In this document: positions 1 through 8,445 of the stretch, one piece after another
Position numbering within the stretch: position 1 is the first letter of the stretch
Layout: every line of letters starts with the position of its first letter
Assembly (NCBI RefSeq): GCF_021534965.1
Contig: NZ_CP091037.1
Coordinates: forward strand, 2,921,501 to 2,985,500
DNA: 64,000 bases
Source: Muricauda sp. SCSIO 65647
GTDB taxonomy: Bacteria; Bacteroidota; Bacteroidia; Flavobacteriales; Flavobacteriaceae
Direction of reading: 5' to 3'
Made by a program: the position numbers and the translations under genes
Notes under the pieces: generated by a model
Databases searched by the model: none
Seen by the model: the letters and a program-made list of their open reading frames with translations, nothing else
What the model was told of the DNA's origin: nothing

Positions 1-792
1 GACGACCACTTTAAGCCCATCTTTGGCACCTTTCATGAATGATACCCGTCTTGAAAAGGTCTTGGGAAAAAGAATGCCATTGCCCATGATAAGGCCCGCA
101 CAACCTGCTATGATAATGACCGAGATCTCAATGGTTCCATGAAGCCAGATCTGTTTGTTGGCTTCTAAGAATACACCCTTGGTATAGAAGAAAGTGATAA
201 AGGCCCCGAGCATCACCCCATTGCTGAACAAGATGTAGGCTGTTCCGATACTTGTAATGACGCCAAAGGCAAATGCGAGAAATGCCACCCGTATATTGTT
301 GATGGTAATGCCCAAAAAAGTACCGATTTCACTGCCACTTTTGTAAATGGCCGTTGGGTCTCCATTAGCGATGTTGTTCAAGGTTTCGTTCACATAGGCA
401 TCACCCAATATCAACCGTACAAAAGTAGAATCGTTCAATGCCGAGATGGCGCCGATGGCGGTGGCCACCGCAAAAATCAAAAAAGAGACCCCCAAGGTGC
501 CATGGTATTGTTTGAAAAACCGGGGAAATTCATATCCCCAGAAATCAATGATTCGATTGCGGTTCTCTTTCTTGTTCTTGTAGATTTTTTGATGTGCCTG
601 CGAAGCAAGGGCGTTCAAATACAATAAAGTCTTGCTTTCAGCGTAATAGGTCTGTGCATAGGCCAAGTCATTGGTGAGTTGAATATACCCATCGGCCAGT
701 TCGTCGGGATCGGTTTTGGAGCCGAGGTTGATGGCCTTTTCAAAAGCTATCCATTTTTCCTTATTTTGCTTGACAAAGGCAGCTTCGCGCAT
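1..792 (-). CDS. SpoIIM-family (DUF95) integral membrane protein, C-terminus cut by window edge
   Basis: The gene starts at the ATG at 792-790 and is still open at base 1, so at least 264 residues are present. The N-terminal ~100 residues are soluble and charged (start MREAAFVKQNKEKW). They are followed by several hydrophobic segments, including a glycine-rich one reading FLGITINNIRVAFLAFAFGV, as in the stage II sporulation protein M family. Non-sporulating Bacteroidota carry this family, commonly next to an RDD protein, as here. Function is unknown outside sporulators; a membrane or envelope role is inferred. It diverges from the RDD gene with only 34 bases between the two starts. Family assignment is confident; the role is not. 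Confidence 0.85.
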   Translation of the reverse strand, partial: MREAAFVKQNKEKWIAFEKAINLGSKTDPDELADGYIQLTNDLAYAQTYYAESKTLLYLNALASQAHQKIYKNKKENRNRIIDFWGYEFPRFFKQYHGTLGVSFLIFAVATAIGAISALNDSTFVRLILGDAYVNETLNNIANGDPTAIYKSGSEIGTFLGITINNIRVAFLAFAFGVITSIGTAYILFSNGVMLGAFITFFYTKGVFLEANKQIWLHGTIEISVIIIAGCAGLIMGNGILFPKTFSRRVSFMKGAKDGLKVVV

Positions 793-811
793 AAAATCGT
801 TTCCTTAAAGT

Positions 812-842
812 TAAATGTAGTGCTTAATGGGCAACCTTCAAA
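812..842 (-). promoter_or_regulatory. Bacteroidota-type promoter for the SpoIIM-family gene
   Basis: On the minus strand, TTTG (842-839) is followed after exactly 19 bases by TACATTTA (819-812), one base from the TAnnTTTG consensus. The predicted start of transcription falls a few bases before the ATG at 792. The upstream box lies inside the first codons of the divergent RDD gene. Motif match only; not measured. Confidence 0.5.
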
Positions 843-1552
843 TCAATACAACGCAAAATGTCAATCTAGATTATAAAATCGTCAGCATAGGTGAACGTAT
901 AATCTCTTTTTTGGTCGATGCTTTCATTCTATATCTCTATGCCATTTTGGTAAACGTTATCGGTGATGCCATAGGTTATGTTTATGAGGATAGATGGACA
1001 CAGCGCGGTTTGGTCGGACTGATATTTCTTCCCGCCATGTTCTACAGCCTTATGATGCACAGCATTTTCAATGGCCAGACCGTAGGAAAGATGTTGTTGA
1101 AAATGCGGGTGGTTCGCCTTGATGGAACCCCGGTGCATTGGAGCAATTATTTGGTCAGGTGGATGCTTCGTTTGGTCGATATCTGGCTCTTTTTCGGTTC
1201 AGTGGGCTTGCTTACCATATTGTTTACCGAAAGGCGACAGCGTTTAGGTGATGCCGCCGCAGGTACCGTGGTGATTTCAACAAAGAACAAGGTGAAGGTC
1301 TCACACACCATTTTGGAGGAAGTGGAAGACCAGTATGAACCAATATTTACCAATGTAACGCTATTGACCGATAAAGATGTACGCCTTATCAAGGAGACCT
1401 ATCGCATCGCAAAAAAGAGCAATGACTTTAAGACTTTGAAGGCATTGAGAATAAAGGTTGACAGCATACTGATGACCAATTCAAACCTGTATGACAAAGA
1501 CTACCTTGATACCGTTTTGAAAGATTACAACCACTATACCCAAAAAATGTAA
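827..1552 (+). CDS. RDD family membrane protein
   Basis: A 241-residue protein. Residues ~15-145 form an RDD domain: a first membrane segment around IISFLVDAFILYLYAILV, a second around residues 60-85, and the motif GKMLLKMRVVRLDG. The C-terminal ~95 residues are soluble and helical. RDD proteins are membrane proteins of mostly unknown function; some are linked to transport or ion homeostasis. The start at 827 is chosen because homologues begin with a short QI-T-QNV-like lead before the first membrane segment. The TAA stop at 1550-1552 abuts the ATG of the next gene, so the two are probably cotranscribed. Confidence 0.85.
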   Translation: MGNLQINTTQNVNLDYKIVSIGERIISFLVDAFILYLYAILVNVIGDAIGYVYEDRWTQRGLVGLIFLPAMFYSLMMHSIFNGQTVGKMLLKMRVVRLDGTPVHWSNYLVRWMLRLVDIWLFFGSVGLLTILFTERRQRLGDAAAGTVVISTKNKVKVSHTILEEVEDQYEPIFTNVTLLTDKDVRLIKETYRIAKKSNDFKTLKALRIKVDSILMTNSNLYDKDYLDTVLKDYNHYTQKM

Positions 1553-2170
1553 ATGGCATTCTACCAGGTTATTGATATTTTGGGCACCATTGCCTTTGCT
1601 ATTTCAGGTGTTTTGGTCGCCATGGAAAAACGACTTGACCTTTTTGGTGTGGTCATCGTAGCTTTCGTGACCGCCATAGGGGGCGGTACACTACGTGATT
1701 TCTTGATCGGCAACGCACCGGTTGTCTGGATGCGCGATTTGACCTATGTAATCACCATTATGACAACTGTGGTATTGGCCATCATCTTTGCAAATCAGTT
1801 GAAATACCTGAGAAAGTCACTTTTCTTGTTTGACACCATTGGTATTGGACTGTATACCATGGTCGGAATCGAAAAGGGGCTCCAGGCCGAATTATTGCCC
1901 ATTATCTGTATTGCATTGGGGACCATCACGGCCAGTTTTGGAGGGGTGATCAGAGATATTCTATGTAACGAGATTCCTGTGATTTTTAGAAAGGAGATCT
2001 ATGCGACGGCCTGTATTTTAGGAGGTGCATTTTACTTTTTCTTGCTGCTTTTTCCCATTCCGGAGGCCTATGCCTATTCAGCGGGCATCATTGTCGTGAT
2101 CGGCATCCGGTTATTGGCCGTAAGGTTTGGTATCAGACTTCCGAATATTTATAGGGATAAAAAACTATAA
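1553..2170 (+). CDS. Trimeric intracellular cation (TRIC) channel family protein, UPF0126
   Basis: This 205-residue protein has seven predicted membrane segments. It shows the two internal repeats of the bacterial TRIC (YadS-like) family, each carrying a glycine-rich bend followed by R-D: AIGGGTLRDFLIG near residue 43 and SFGGVIRDILCNEIP near residue 126. Family members form trimeric cation channels, with potassium as the likely physiological ion. It starts immediately after the RDD stop codon and ends overlapping by 6 bases the 3' end of the convergent cyclophilin gene. Confidence 0.9.
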   Translation: MAFYQVIDILGTIAFAISGVLVAMEKRLDLFGVVIVAFVTAIGGGTLRDFLIGNAPVVWMRDLTYVITIMTTVVLAIIFANQLKYLRKSLFLFDTIGIGLYTMVGIEKGLQAELLPIICIALGTITASFGGVIRDILCNEIPVIFRKEIYATACILGGAFYFFLLLFPIPEAYAYSAGIIVVIGIRLLAVRFGIRLPNIYRDKKL

Positions 2171-2881
2171 GATTTCCGCTTTTAAGATATACACGTTTTG
2201 CAAGGGCCAGTCTCCATCGCCCACGGGTACGTTATTGATGGCATCGACTATATCCATCCCCTGAATTACCCTACCAAAAGGTGTGTAAGAACCGTCTAAA
2301 TGATAAGAGCCAGGTTTGGTCACCACAATAAAAAACTCGTAGGGCGAGGCCAATTTATGTGGATTATCCCGTTCGCTACTGGGCATTGAAATCACGCCCC
2401 TATGATGCTTATGGCCTTTCTTACCGTCTGGAGGCAACAAGTAGCGACCAATTTCTCGACGCTTGTTCGCCGTCGGCTTGTCATCTGAGTTTCCTCCCTG
2501 AATAATAAAATCTTTTACGATACGGTGAAATTGGGTGTTGTCAAAATACCCCTTTCGCGTTAAGTAGATGAAATTGGCCTTATGGTAAGGCACATTGTCG
2601 AAGAGTTGCACCGTAAAACTGCCCATGGTGGTGGTTAGTTTGACCTTGTCTTGTGTCAAGGTATCGGCATAATTGAAAAAGAAGTCGATGGCATTCTCTT
2701 CGGTCAGCACAAATCTTTCCTCTTCGGTTTTGCTATCTTCCGTGACATTTTCTACCGGTTTGACGGTATCTTTTTCTACGATCGTTTGTTGTTGTGGCGA
2801 AGTGTTCCCTTTAGGATTTTCTTTACAGGAAACCAAAAAAATTAGTGCTATACTTGTAAAAAGCGCGATTCTGTTCAACAT
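2165..2881 (-). CDS. Cyclophilin-type peptidyl-prolyl cis-trans isomerase, lipoprotein
   Basis: A 238-residue protein with a lipoprotein signal: LIFLVSC places the lipid cysteine at residue 19. A charged, low-complexity linker follows to about residue 75, then a cyclophilin domain with FHRIVKDFIIQGGN and TPFGRVIQGMDIVDAI. It should catalyse proline isomerisation during folding of exported proteins, anchored in the periplasm or outer membrane. The start is fixed by the signal peptide. That start codon overlaps the start codon of the divergent NUDIX gene (see findings). Confidence 0.9.
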   Translation of the reverse strand: MLNRIALFTSIALIFLVSCKENPKGNTSPQQQTIVEKDTVKPVENVTEDSKTEEERFVLTEENAIDFFFNYADTLTQDKVKLTTTMGSFTVQLFDNVPYHKANFIYLTRKGYFDNTQFHRIVKDFIIQGGNSDDKPTANKRREIGRYLLPPDGKKGHKHHRGVISMPSSERDNPHKLASPYEFFIVVTKPGSYHLDGSYTPFGRVIQGMDIVDAINNVPVGDGDWPLQNVYILKAEIL

Positions 2882-3521
2882 GAATTTTGATGATTTTTAT
2901 CAGCAGGCAGTAAAAATAAAAAATATGCCACTTCCGGGGCCTGATTCACACTATAAAATGGCCCCTGAGGTTAGAAGGAAGTTGTTGAGATCAAACGGGT
3001 TCAAGAATCGAAACCCGAAAAAAGCGGGTGTTGTTGCCCTGTTTTACCCTGATCGACTACGAATTACCCACTTACTTTTGATTTTACGCAATGCCTACCC
3101 AGGTGTCCACTCAAATCAAATAGGATTTCCAGGGGGAAAAATGGAGAAACATGATGAAAACCTGTTGCAGACCGCCCTTCGGGAAACCCATGAAGAGGTA
3201 GGCCTACCTCCTGAACGCGTAGAGATCATTAGAGAATTGAGCGAATTATATATTCCGCCCAGCAACTTCATGGTTACCCCATTTTTGGGTCTTAGCAAAG
3301 AGCCCCAAACATTCATTCGAGATGAAAGTGAGGTCGAAGCCTTGGTAGAAGTGGCATTGGATGATTATCTGAACGATGCCAATTTAATTCAACAAAATTT
3401 GAGCACTTCGTATGCCCAAAATATCGACGTACCTGCCTTTAAGTTAAATGGTTATGTGGTTTGGGGGGCCACAGCCATGATGCTGAGCGAGATTCGGGAA
3501 CTCTTGCTGAAAGTGCTTTAG
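2880..3521 (+). CDS. NUDIX hydrolase, CoA pyrophosphatase type
   Basis: Taking the ATG at 2880 gives 213 residues starting MNFDDFYQQAV, which fits the CoA-diphosphatase subfamily. An open frame extends upstream to 2673 but only runs antisense through the cyclophilin gene. The Nudix box appears around residues 80-105, with GFPGGKMEKHDENLLQTALR followed by ETHEEVGL. The conserved Nudix glutamates coordinate the metal used to hydrolyse the pyrophosphate of CoA. An acyltransferase gene follows 37 bases downstream and may be cotranscribed. Confidence 0.88.
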   Translation: MNFDDFYQQAVKIKNMPLPGPDSHYKMAPEVRRKLLRSNGFKNRNPKKAGVVALFYPDRLRITHLLLILRNAYPGVHSNQIGFPGGKMEKHDENLLQTALRETHEEVGLPPERVEIIRELSELYIPPSNFMVTPFLGLSKEPQTFIRDESEVEALVEVALDDYLNDANLIQQNLSTSYAQNIDVPAFKLNGYVVWGATAMMLSEIRELLLKVL

Positions 3522-3558
3522 GTGCGATTTTGTAAATTAGCCCTCTTAACAGTATTGC

Positions 3559-4368
3559 ATGGCCTTGTTTAAAAGAAACCCCTTCGGACACATCCTTTTC
3601 TTCAAGAAATGGTTGATTCGTATTATGGGGCTGATGACCCATCAGCGATACAAGCAATTCAACAAACTACAGATCGAAGGTTCTGAGATCATTCGAGGCC
3701 TGCCCGGCACAAACGTACTTTTTGTAAGTAATCATCAAACTTATTTTGCCGATGTAGTGGCCATGTTTCATGTGTTCAATGCCAGTTTGTCGGGTCGTGA
3801 AGACACGCTCAAGAACATAGGTTATCTCTGGAAACCCAAATTGAACATCTACTATGTTGCGGCCAAAGAAACCATGAAGCAAAGTATATTGGCCAAGGTT
3901 TTGGCCTATGCCGGCTCGATCAGCATTGAGCGAACATGGCGTGCCGATGGCAAAGATGTGAACCGTCAAGTAAAGATGAGCGATATTACCAATATCGGTA
4001 CCGCACTGCAAGATGGTTGGGTCATTACTTTTCCGCAGGGTACGACCACCCCATGGAAACCGCTTCGAAAAGGAACCGCCCACATCATAAAACGGTATAA
4101 ACCCATAGTGGTTCCTGTGGTTATCGACGGTTTTCGACGTTCTTTTGATAAAAAGGGGCTCTATATAAAAAAGAAAGGTATTCTACAGTCAATGCAGATT
4201 AAAGAGCCACTTGAGATTGATTACGATAATGAGTCAATAGAAGAAATCATCGAAAAATTGGAATATGCCATTGAACAGCATCCATCATTTCTACATGTGA
4301 TTCCAGAAGAAGAGTTGGCCGCTTATGAAGCTGACCACCAAAAGCGGCGCTATAGCCATCGCGGTTAG
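3559..4368 (+). CDS. Lysophospholipid acyltransferase family protein (PlsC-like)
   Basis: A 269-residue protein with the acyltransferase HX4D motif (NHQTYFAD, H59 and D64), the substrate-binding FPQGTT block and a downstream VPVVIDGFRRSF segment. The family transfers acyl groups onto lysophosphatidate or related lipids at the inner membrane. A hydrophobic N-terminal stretch (HILFFKKWLIRIMGL) probably anchors it. It is slightly longer than typical PlsC and may act on another lipid acceptor. Its 3' end overlaps the convergent membrane-protein gene by 4 bases. Confidence 0.85.
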   Translation: MALFKRNPFGHILFFKKWLIRIMGLMTHQRYKQFNKLQIEGSEIIRGLPGTNVLFVSNHQTYFADVVAMFHVFNASLSGREDTLKNIGYLWKPKLNIYYVAAKETMKQSILAKVLAYAGSISIERTWRADGKDVNRQVKMSDITNIGTALQDGWVITFPQGTTTPWKPLRKGTAHIIKRYKPIVVPVVIDGFRRSFDKKGLYIKKKGILQSMQIKEPLEIDYDNESIEEIIEKLEYAIEQHPSFLHVIPEEELAAYEADHQKRRYSHRG

Positions 4369-5006
4369 ACCTCTAATTTTTTGAGTTCCCTATAATTTTC
4401 ATTGAGACGCTTTAAAAGGATTCCATAGAGAATTCGATAAAAGAGCCACAAAAGAAAAGCGAAAAAACCAATGGCGACCAATAAGGCGAAACTCACCATT
4501 ATCCAAAGCAAGATACTGTTATCAGCTTCAGCAATCATGGTCTTCAATTCGACCCTGGGGTCATAATTTACATATTCGATAAAGACGACCACCATCATCA
4601 CGGCAAACACCCCGAGATTGAACCATACATACTGCATGACGGTCTTTCTTGTAGAAATGATACGCTTCATTAGGGTTCTTGCAGATTCTGTCACGGTGAT
4701 TTTTTGAAAGTTCTTATAGAACTTAAAAATAAAATATATCAGGGCCGCATATCTGATAATTTCAAGCCCAAGTTCTATGTTTTGATACACCTTGGCGCCA
4801 TCAGAAGCCAGTTCACCCCCTTGAACGGGAACAAAGAACAAGGCGATCCAGAAAATGAATTCGACAATACTGATGTAAAAAATCCATTTCACGATTGAAG
4901 ATGACTTGCTTCGAAGCATTTTATAGATTTCATCGTAGGTTAACTTTGGAAGATGACCTTCCTTTTTTTGCCAGTCTTTCTTAAGAAGTTCCAGTTCATC
5001 CATCAT
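4365..5006 (-). CDS. Hypothetical membrane protein paired with an ECF sigma factor
   Basis: I do not recognise a named family. The 213-residue protein has a soluble N-terminus (~36 residues; start MMDELELLKKDWQKKEG) and four predicted membrane segments: FYISIVEFIFWIALFFV, the LEIIRYAALIYFIF stretch, YVWFNLGVFAVMMVVVFI and a long C-terminal pair. It starts 4 bases downstream of the sigma factor stop, so the two form an operon. By position it could restrain the sigma factor at the membrane, but it lacks a recognisable anti-sigma domain. That role is inference only. Confidence 0.7.
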   Translation of the reverse strand: MMDELELLKKDWQKKEGHLPKLTYDEIYKMLRSKSSSIVKWIFYISIVEFIFWIALFFVPVQGGELASDGAKVYQNIELGLEIIRYAALIYFIFKFYKNFQKITVTESARTLMKRIISTRKTVMQYVWFNLGVFAVMMVVVFIEYVNYDPRVELKTMIAEADNSILLWIMVSFALLVAIGFFAFLLWLFYRILYGILLKRLNENYRELKKLEV

Positions 5007-5010
5007 AGTC

Positions 5011-5505
5011 TCACGGATTTAATATGGTTCTCAGTTTGTTTTTGATTCGGTTCATCTTCACACGTGCGTTCACTTCTGTGATACCCAAGGTTTCAGAGAT
5101 TTCAGTATAATCTTTATCCTCCAGATACAGAAAAACAATGGCCTTGTCAATGTCGCCCAATTGCTTGATGGCGTCGTACATGAGTTTCAATTGCCGTTCT
5201 TCGGTATCATCGTATTCATTGGCCTTTATTTTAAAGATGACCGAATCGTAATCTTGTGTCAGTACACGTCGTTTTGATTTTCTATAAAGCGTAATGGCCG
5301 TGTTCAAGGCCACACGATACATCCAAGTACTGAATTTTGAGTCGCCCCGAAATTTTGGATAGGCCTTCCATAATTGAATGGTGATTTCTTGAAAAAGGTC
5401 ATTATGAGAATCCCTATCATTGGTGTACAGACTACAGACCTTGTGAACAATATTTTGATTGCTCTCAAGTTCGGTCACAAAGCGATGTTCCAGTTCTTTG
5501 GTCAC
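5011..5505 (-). CDS. RNA polymerase sigma factor, sigma-70 family (ECF-type)
   Basis: A 164-residue protein with the two ECF core domains. Region 2 carries DLFQEITIQLWKAYPKFRG and FSTWMYRVALNTAITLYRK; region 4 is a helix-turn-helix, DYTEISETLGITEVNARVKM. The start is a GTG at 5505-5503; no in-frame ATG precedes the region 2 helices. It should direct RNA polymerase to a small regulon under control of the adjacent membrane protein (inferred). Confidence 0.9.
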   Translation of the reverse strand: MTKELEHRFVTELESNQNIVHKVCSLYTNDRDSHNDLFQEITIQLWKAYPKFRGDSKFSTWMYRVALNTAITLYRKSKRRVLTQDYDSVIFKIKANEYDDTEERQLKLMYDAIKQLGDIDKAIVFLYLEDKDYTEISETLGITEVNARVKMNRIKNKLRTILNP

Positions 5506-5809
5506 TGATCGGGTTGGTAGTTGTTTTGTCTATTAGTAGTAAAGATCTGGTTTTTGTTACAACAAAGTATTCTTCGATGGTTCAGGCTGACGGTCTATCG
5601 ACATGCAACGGTTTATGAATGAAATCAGTGCCCCTGTGCCCATCTAATTCATGTTTTGTTTTTTGATGACATCATGCACAGAAAATAGGCCGATGTCAGT
5701 CAAGGTCAATGTTTGGCTATTGCCCATTGCGCTTTAAATATACCTAAAACGACGGTGTGCTTTGGTGCCGATGAAAGCGAATGTGTACATTTGCACTTTA
5801 ATTTTCTCT
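5506..5809. other. Gene-free spacer between divergent sigma-factor and NADH dehydrogenase genes
   Basis: I see no coding signal or tRNA here. The right end carries the promoter of the NADH dehydrogenase gene. The rest is AT-rich, with a short inverted repeat (GATGACATC near 5667) of uncertain meaning. Confidence 0.5.
5761..5793 (+). promoter_or_regulatory. Promoter of the NADH dehydrogenase gene
   Basis: TTTG at 5761-5764 is followed after 21 bases by TACATTTG at 5786-5793, a perfect match to the Bacteroidota pair of elements. It lies 16 bases before the ATG at 5810. It also runs through the in-frame extension that would start at 5762, which argues for the 5810 start. Confidence 0.6.
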
Positions 5810-7093
5810 ATGAACATTCCGCAGTCAAGCTATCCTAGAATTGTCATCATCGGTGGTGGTTTTGGCGGTATTTCTTTGGCCAAAAAACTGGCTGGGCAAG
5901 AGGTTCAAGTAGTGTTGATGGACAAGCACAACTACCATACCTTTCAACCCTTGTTGTACCAAGTATCGACGGGTGGTCTTGAACCTGATTCCATCGCCTA
6001 TCCGATTCGTAAGGTACTTCAGGGCTATGATAATTTTTTCTTTAGATTGGCAGAAGTAGATGAAATCAACACCGAAAAACGTTTGGTGATGACCAATATC
6101 GGTGAATTGAAGTATGATTATCTGGTCATTGCAATAGGCTCAGAGACCAATTTTTTTGGTAACAAGGCTTTGCAGCAGAACAGTATGGCAATGAAGACCA
6201 TTCCACAGTCATTGAACCTTCGTAGCCTGATCCTGCAAAATTTTGAGCAAGCGCTACTGACCGACGATTACCATGAGCGAGAGGCCCTGATGAATTTTGT
6301 GATTGTCGGTGGGGGTCCCACAGGTGTTGAATTGGCCGGTGCATTGGCTGAAATCAAAAAGGGAATCTTACCAAAAGATTATCCCGATCTTGATACCCGA
6401 AGGGCACAGATAAACCTTGTACAGGGAGGCGATAGAATCTTACCTGCCATGAGTGAGATCGCTTCAAAAAAGGCAGAGGATTTTCTTGAAAAACTGGGCG
6501 TTCATGTTTGGAAAGATATTCGGGTCATGGGATACGATGGCAAATTGGTCACTACAGATACCGAAACGAGTTTTGAAACCGCCACGTTGATTTGGGCCGC
6601 GGGCGTACAAGCAGTTTCCCTAAAAGGGTTGGATGCAGAAGAATTTGTGACTCGGGGCAACCGTTTGAAAGTCAATAGGTTTAACCAAGTTGAAGGATTT
6701 GACTCTATTTTTGCTATCGGCGATGTGGCCTATATGGAGACAGAAGCCTTTCCTATGGGGCATCCGATGATGGCACAACCCGCCATTCAGCAAGGTGAAC
6801 TACTTGGGCGCAATTTGGTTCGTCTGATGCAGAACAAACCCATGAAGCCCTTTGTATATCGTGATAAGGGCAATATGGCCACCATTGGGCGCAACAAGGC
6901 AGTGTGTGATCTACCAAGATTTAAATTTCAGGGTGTATTTGCGTGGTTCGTTTGGATGTTCGTGCATCTTTACTTTTTGATCGGTTTCCGAAATAGAGTA
7001 GTGGTCTTCATTAATTGGGTGTACAACTATGTGCGTTTTGATCGTGAGGCACGACTGATCATACGCCCCTATAAAAAGCAGCTCAGAACCTGA
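5810..7093 (+). CDS. ndh: NAD(P)/FAD-dependent oxidoreductase, type II NADH dehydrogenase (NDH-2)
   Basis: The 427-residue product has an N-terminal FAD-binding fold (VIIGGGFGG), an internal NADH-binding fold (FVIVGGGPTGVELAGALAEI) and the FAIGDVAYM motif of the FAD phosphate site. The C-terminus carries hydrophobic and basic segments (FAWFVWMFVHLYFLIGF and VYNYVRFDREARLI) that attach it to the membrane. NDH-2 passes electrons from NADH to quinone without pumping protons. The ATG at 5810 is chosen over an upstream TTG at 5762 because the promoter elements overlap the extension. The stop overlaps the convergent YhhN gene by 11 bases. Confidence 0.9.
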   Translation: MNIPQSSYPRIVIIGGGFGGISLAKKLAGQEVQVVLMDKHNYHTFQPLLYQVSTGGLEPDSIAYPIRKVLQGYDNFFFRLAEVDEINTEKRLVMTNIGELKYDYLVIAIGSETNFFGNKALQQNSMAMKTIPQSLNLRSLILQNFEQALLTDDYHEREALMNFVIVGGGPTGVELAGALAEIKKGILPKDYPDLDTRRAQINLVQGGDRILPAMSEIASKKAEDFLEKLGVHVWKDIRVMGYDGKLVTTDTETSFETATLIWAAGVQAVSLKGLDAEEFVTRGNRLKVNRFNQVEGFDSIFAIGDVAYMETEAFPMGHPMMAQPAIQQGELLGRNLVRLMQNKPMKPFVYRDKGNMATIGRNKAVCDLPRFKFQGVFAWFVWMFVHLYFLIGFRNRVVVFINWVYNYVRFDREARLIIRPYKKQLRT

Positions 7094-7757
7094 GGTTTTT
7101 GAACTTTGAGATTCCTCCCAAAACAATCAGCAACTGTGCCAAGGCATAGGTGAACATGATTATTACCGATGCCAACCCAAAAGGCTCATAGAACTTGTTT
7201 AGGGCCAATAGCGAGTCAGAGACCATAAAAAATAAAGCGCCGAAAAGAAATAACCGATAACTGGCCGTATTGGTATGTGATTTTCTTAAGAAGCCTACCA
7301 ATACCAGCAACAGTAACACGGTCATGTAAACGATGATATAGGGTAACAGGTCACCCACATTGGGCAAGATGAAATATAAAATCGCGAGGGCATATATGGC
7401 CAAAAGACTTGCAATAAAGAATGTTCTTTTGATTTGAAACAAGGCCCTTTTCCAAAAACACGAAAGATACATAAGATGGGCCAGCAAAAAAGACAGCAAT
7501 CCCCCTATAAAATAAAAGGGTGAATATGTGTCGAACAAAAGCAACATATCGCCAAAGAGGGAAAACAACAGTCCCAAACCCAAAAATGTTCTTGTTTTGG
7601 GTACCATTTCTTTTTGAAAGAACAAAAAGACCAACAGTGATAGCGTAATGGAAGGTTTCGAAAAATAGCGGACAGGTTCCATTGATTCGTTAGCGCATGC
7701 CCAAAGCTCAACAAGTAGAATGCCCAAAAAGAATATCAAAAAATATCGTGTTCTCAT
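7083..7757 (-). CDS. YhhN/TMEM86 family membrane protein, lysoplasmalogenase-like
   Basis: A 224-residue, almost entirely hydrophobic protein with seven or eight predicted membrane segments. The conserved family elements are the YFSKPSITLSLLVFLFF stretch near residue 30, LLFSLFGDMLLLFDTYSPFYFIGG split by a conserved G-D, and SDSLLALNKF. Vertebrate TMEM86 members hydrolyse lysoplasmalogens. The bacterial role is not settled, so the activity is inferred from family only. Confidence 0.85.
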   Translation of the reverse strand: MRTRYFLIFFLGILLVELWACANESMEPVRYFSKPSITLSLLVFLFFQKEMVPKTRTFLGLGLLFSLFGDMLLLFDTYSPFYFIGGLLSFLLAHLMYLSCFWKRALFQIKRTFFIASLLAIYALAILYFILPNVGDLLPYIIVYMTVLLLLVLVGFLRKSHTNTASYRLFLFGALFFMVSDSLLALNKFYEPFGLASVIIMFTYALAQLLIVLGGISKFKNLRF

Positions 7758-7918
7758 GGTAGCGGTATCAACTCCATAAAACCCTGAGGCTTTGCGATTT
7801 TGTTTGTTAAATATATTCTTTCTGATGGGGTGAATACCTTTTCGGTAAAATTTTTTTCTGTTAAAGCCAAGTGAATAACCTGAAAAAATTGGGCTTTTGT
7901 TGTTATCTTCAGGTTCAA

Positions 7919-8437
7919 ATGGAGGTTGTGAGATTACTTTTTATAGTGTTGGTGTTTGGGTTGCCGAAATTGACCGCCCAGATCACTGAACCGAAACCGG
8001 CCACCGTGACCATTGAAAGCTTTGGCTATCCTGATTTTGGAAAGGGATATGATTTCGGTGATTTTTCGGTTCGGTATTCCTTGACCAATGATGTTGAGGC
8101 GATAGTAAAGGCCATGCACCAAAAAACGCCACTTTTTGAGGTCTTTCAAGTTCAACTATTGATGGGGAAACGTTTGACGGAAGACCTTTCTGTTGTGGGT
8201 GGGTTATTGACGGAATGGAATTTTTCTCCTGACCAAAACAGTCCGTACGTCCTTGATCTTGCAGGGCATCCGGCAAGGCATGAAGCCCTTTTGGGGTTAG
8301 AATATAAGGCGGCCCCGAACATTATGATCAATGCCAATTATAGCTATCTGCTGAACAGGCCAGCGTTTGCTCCAATCGGTTTTAAGAACACAGAAGCAAA
8401 AGGAAGGTTTTCGTTGGGCTCTAGATTTAAACTTTAA
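7919..8437 (+). CDS. Hypothetical exported protein, probable outer-membrane beta-barrel
   Basis: Taken from the ATG at 7919, this is a 172-residue protein with a signal peptide (MEVVRLLFIVLVFGLPKLTA, cleaved before Q). An upstream GTG at 7871 would hide the signal peptide behind 16 residues. The mature part alternates polar and hydrophobic residues in short strands (YDFGDFSVRYSLTNDVEAIV; ALLGLEYKAAPNIMINANYS) and ends in F-K-L, a pattern of small outer-membrane barrels. No named family is recognised. It converges on xerD. Confidence 0.65.
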   Translation: MEVVRLLFIVLVFGLPKLTAQITEPKPATVTIESFGYPDFGKGYDFGDFSVRYSLTNDVEAIVKAMHQKTPLFEVFQVQLLMGKRLTEDLSVVGGLLTEWNFSPDQNSPYVLDLAGHPARHEALLGLEYKAAPNIMINANYSYLLNRPAFAPIGFKNTEAKGRFSLGSRFKL

Positions 8438-8445
8438 GGCTTCTT

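Noticed and set aside
2673-2879. In-frame upstream extension of the NUDIX gene
   Set aside because: It runs antisense through the signal peptide and linker of the cyclophilin gene and is absent from the family.
5506-5809. Possible tRNA or small gene in the 304-base spacer
   Set aside because: I could not find a cloverleaf or a coding frame with a plausible start; only the promoter near its right end is supported.
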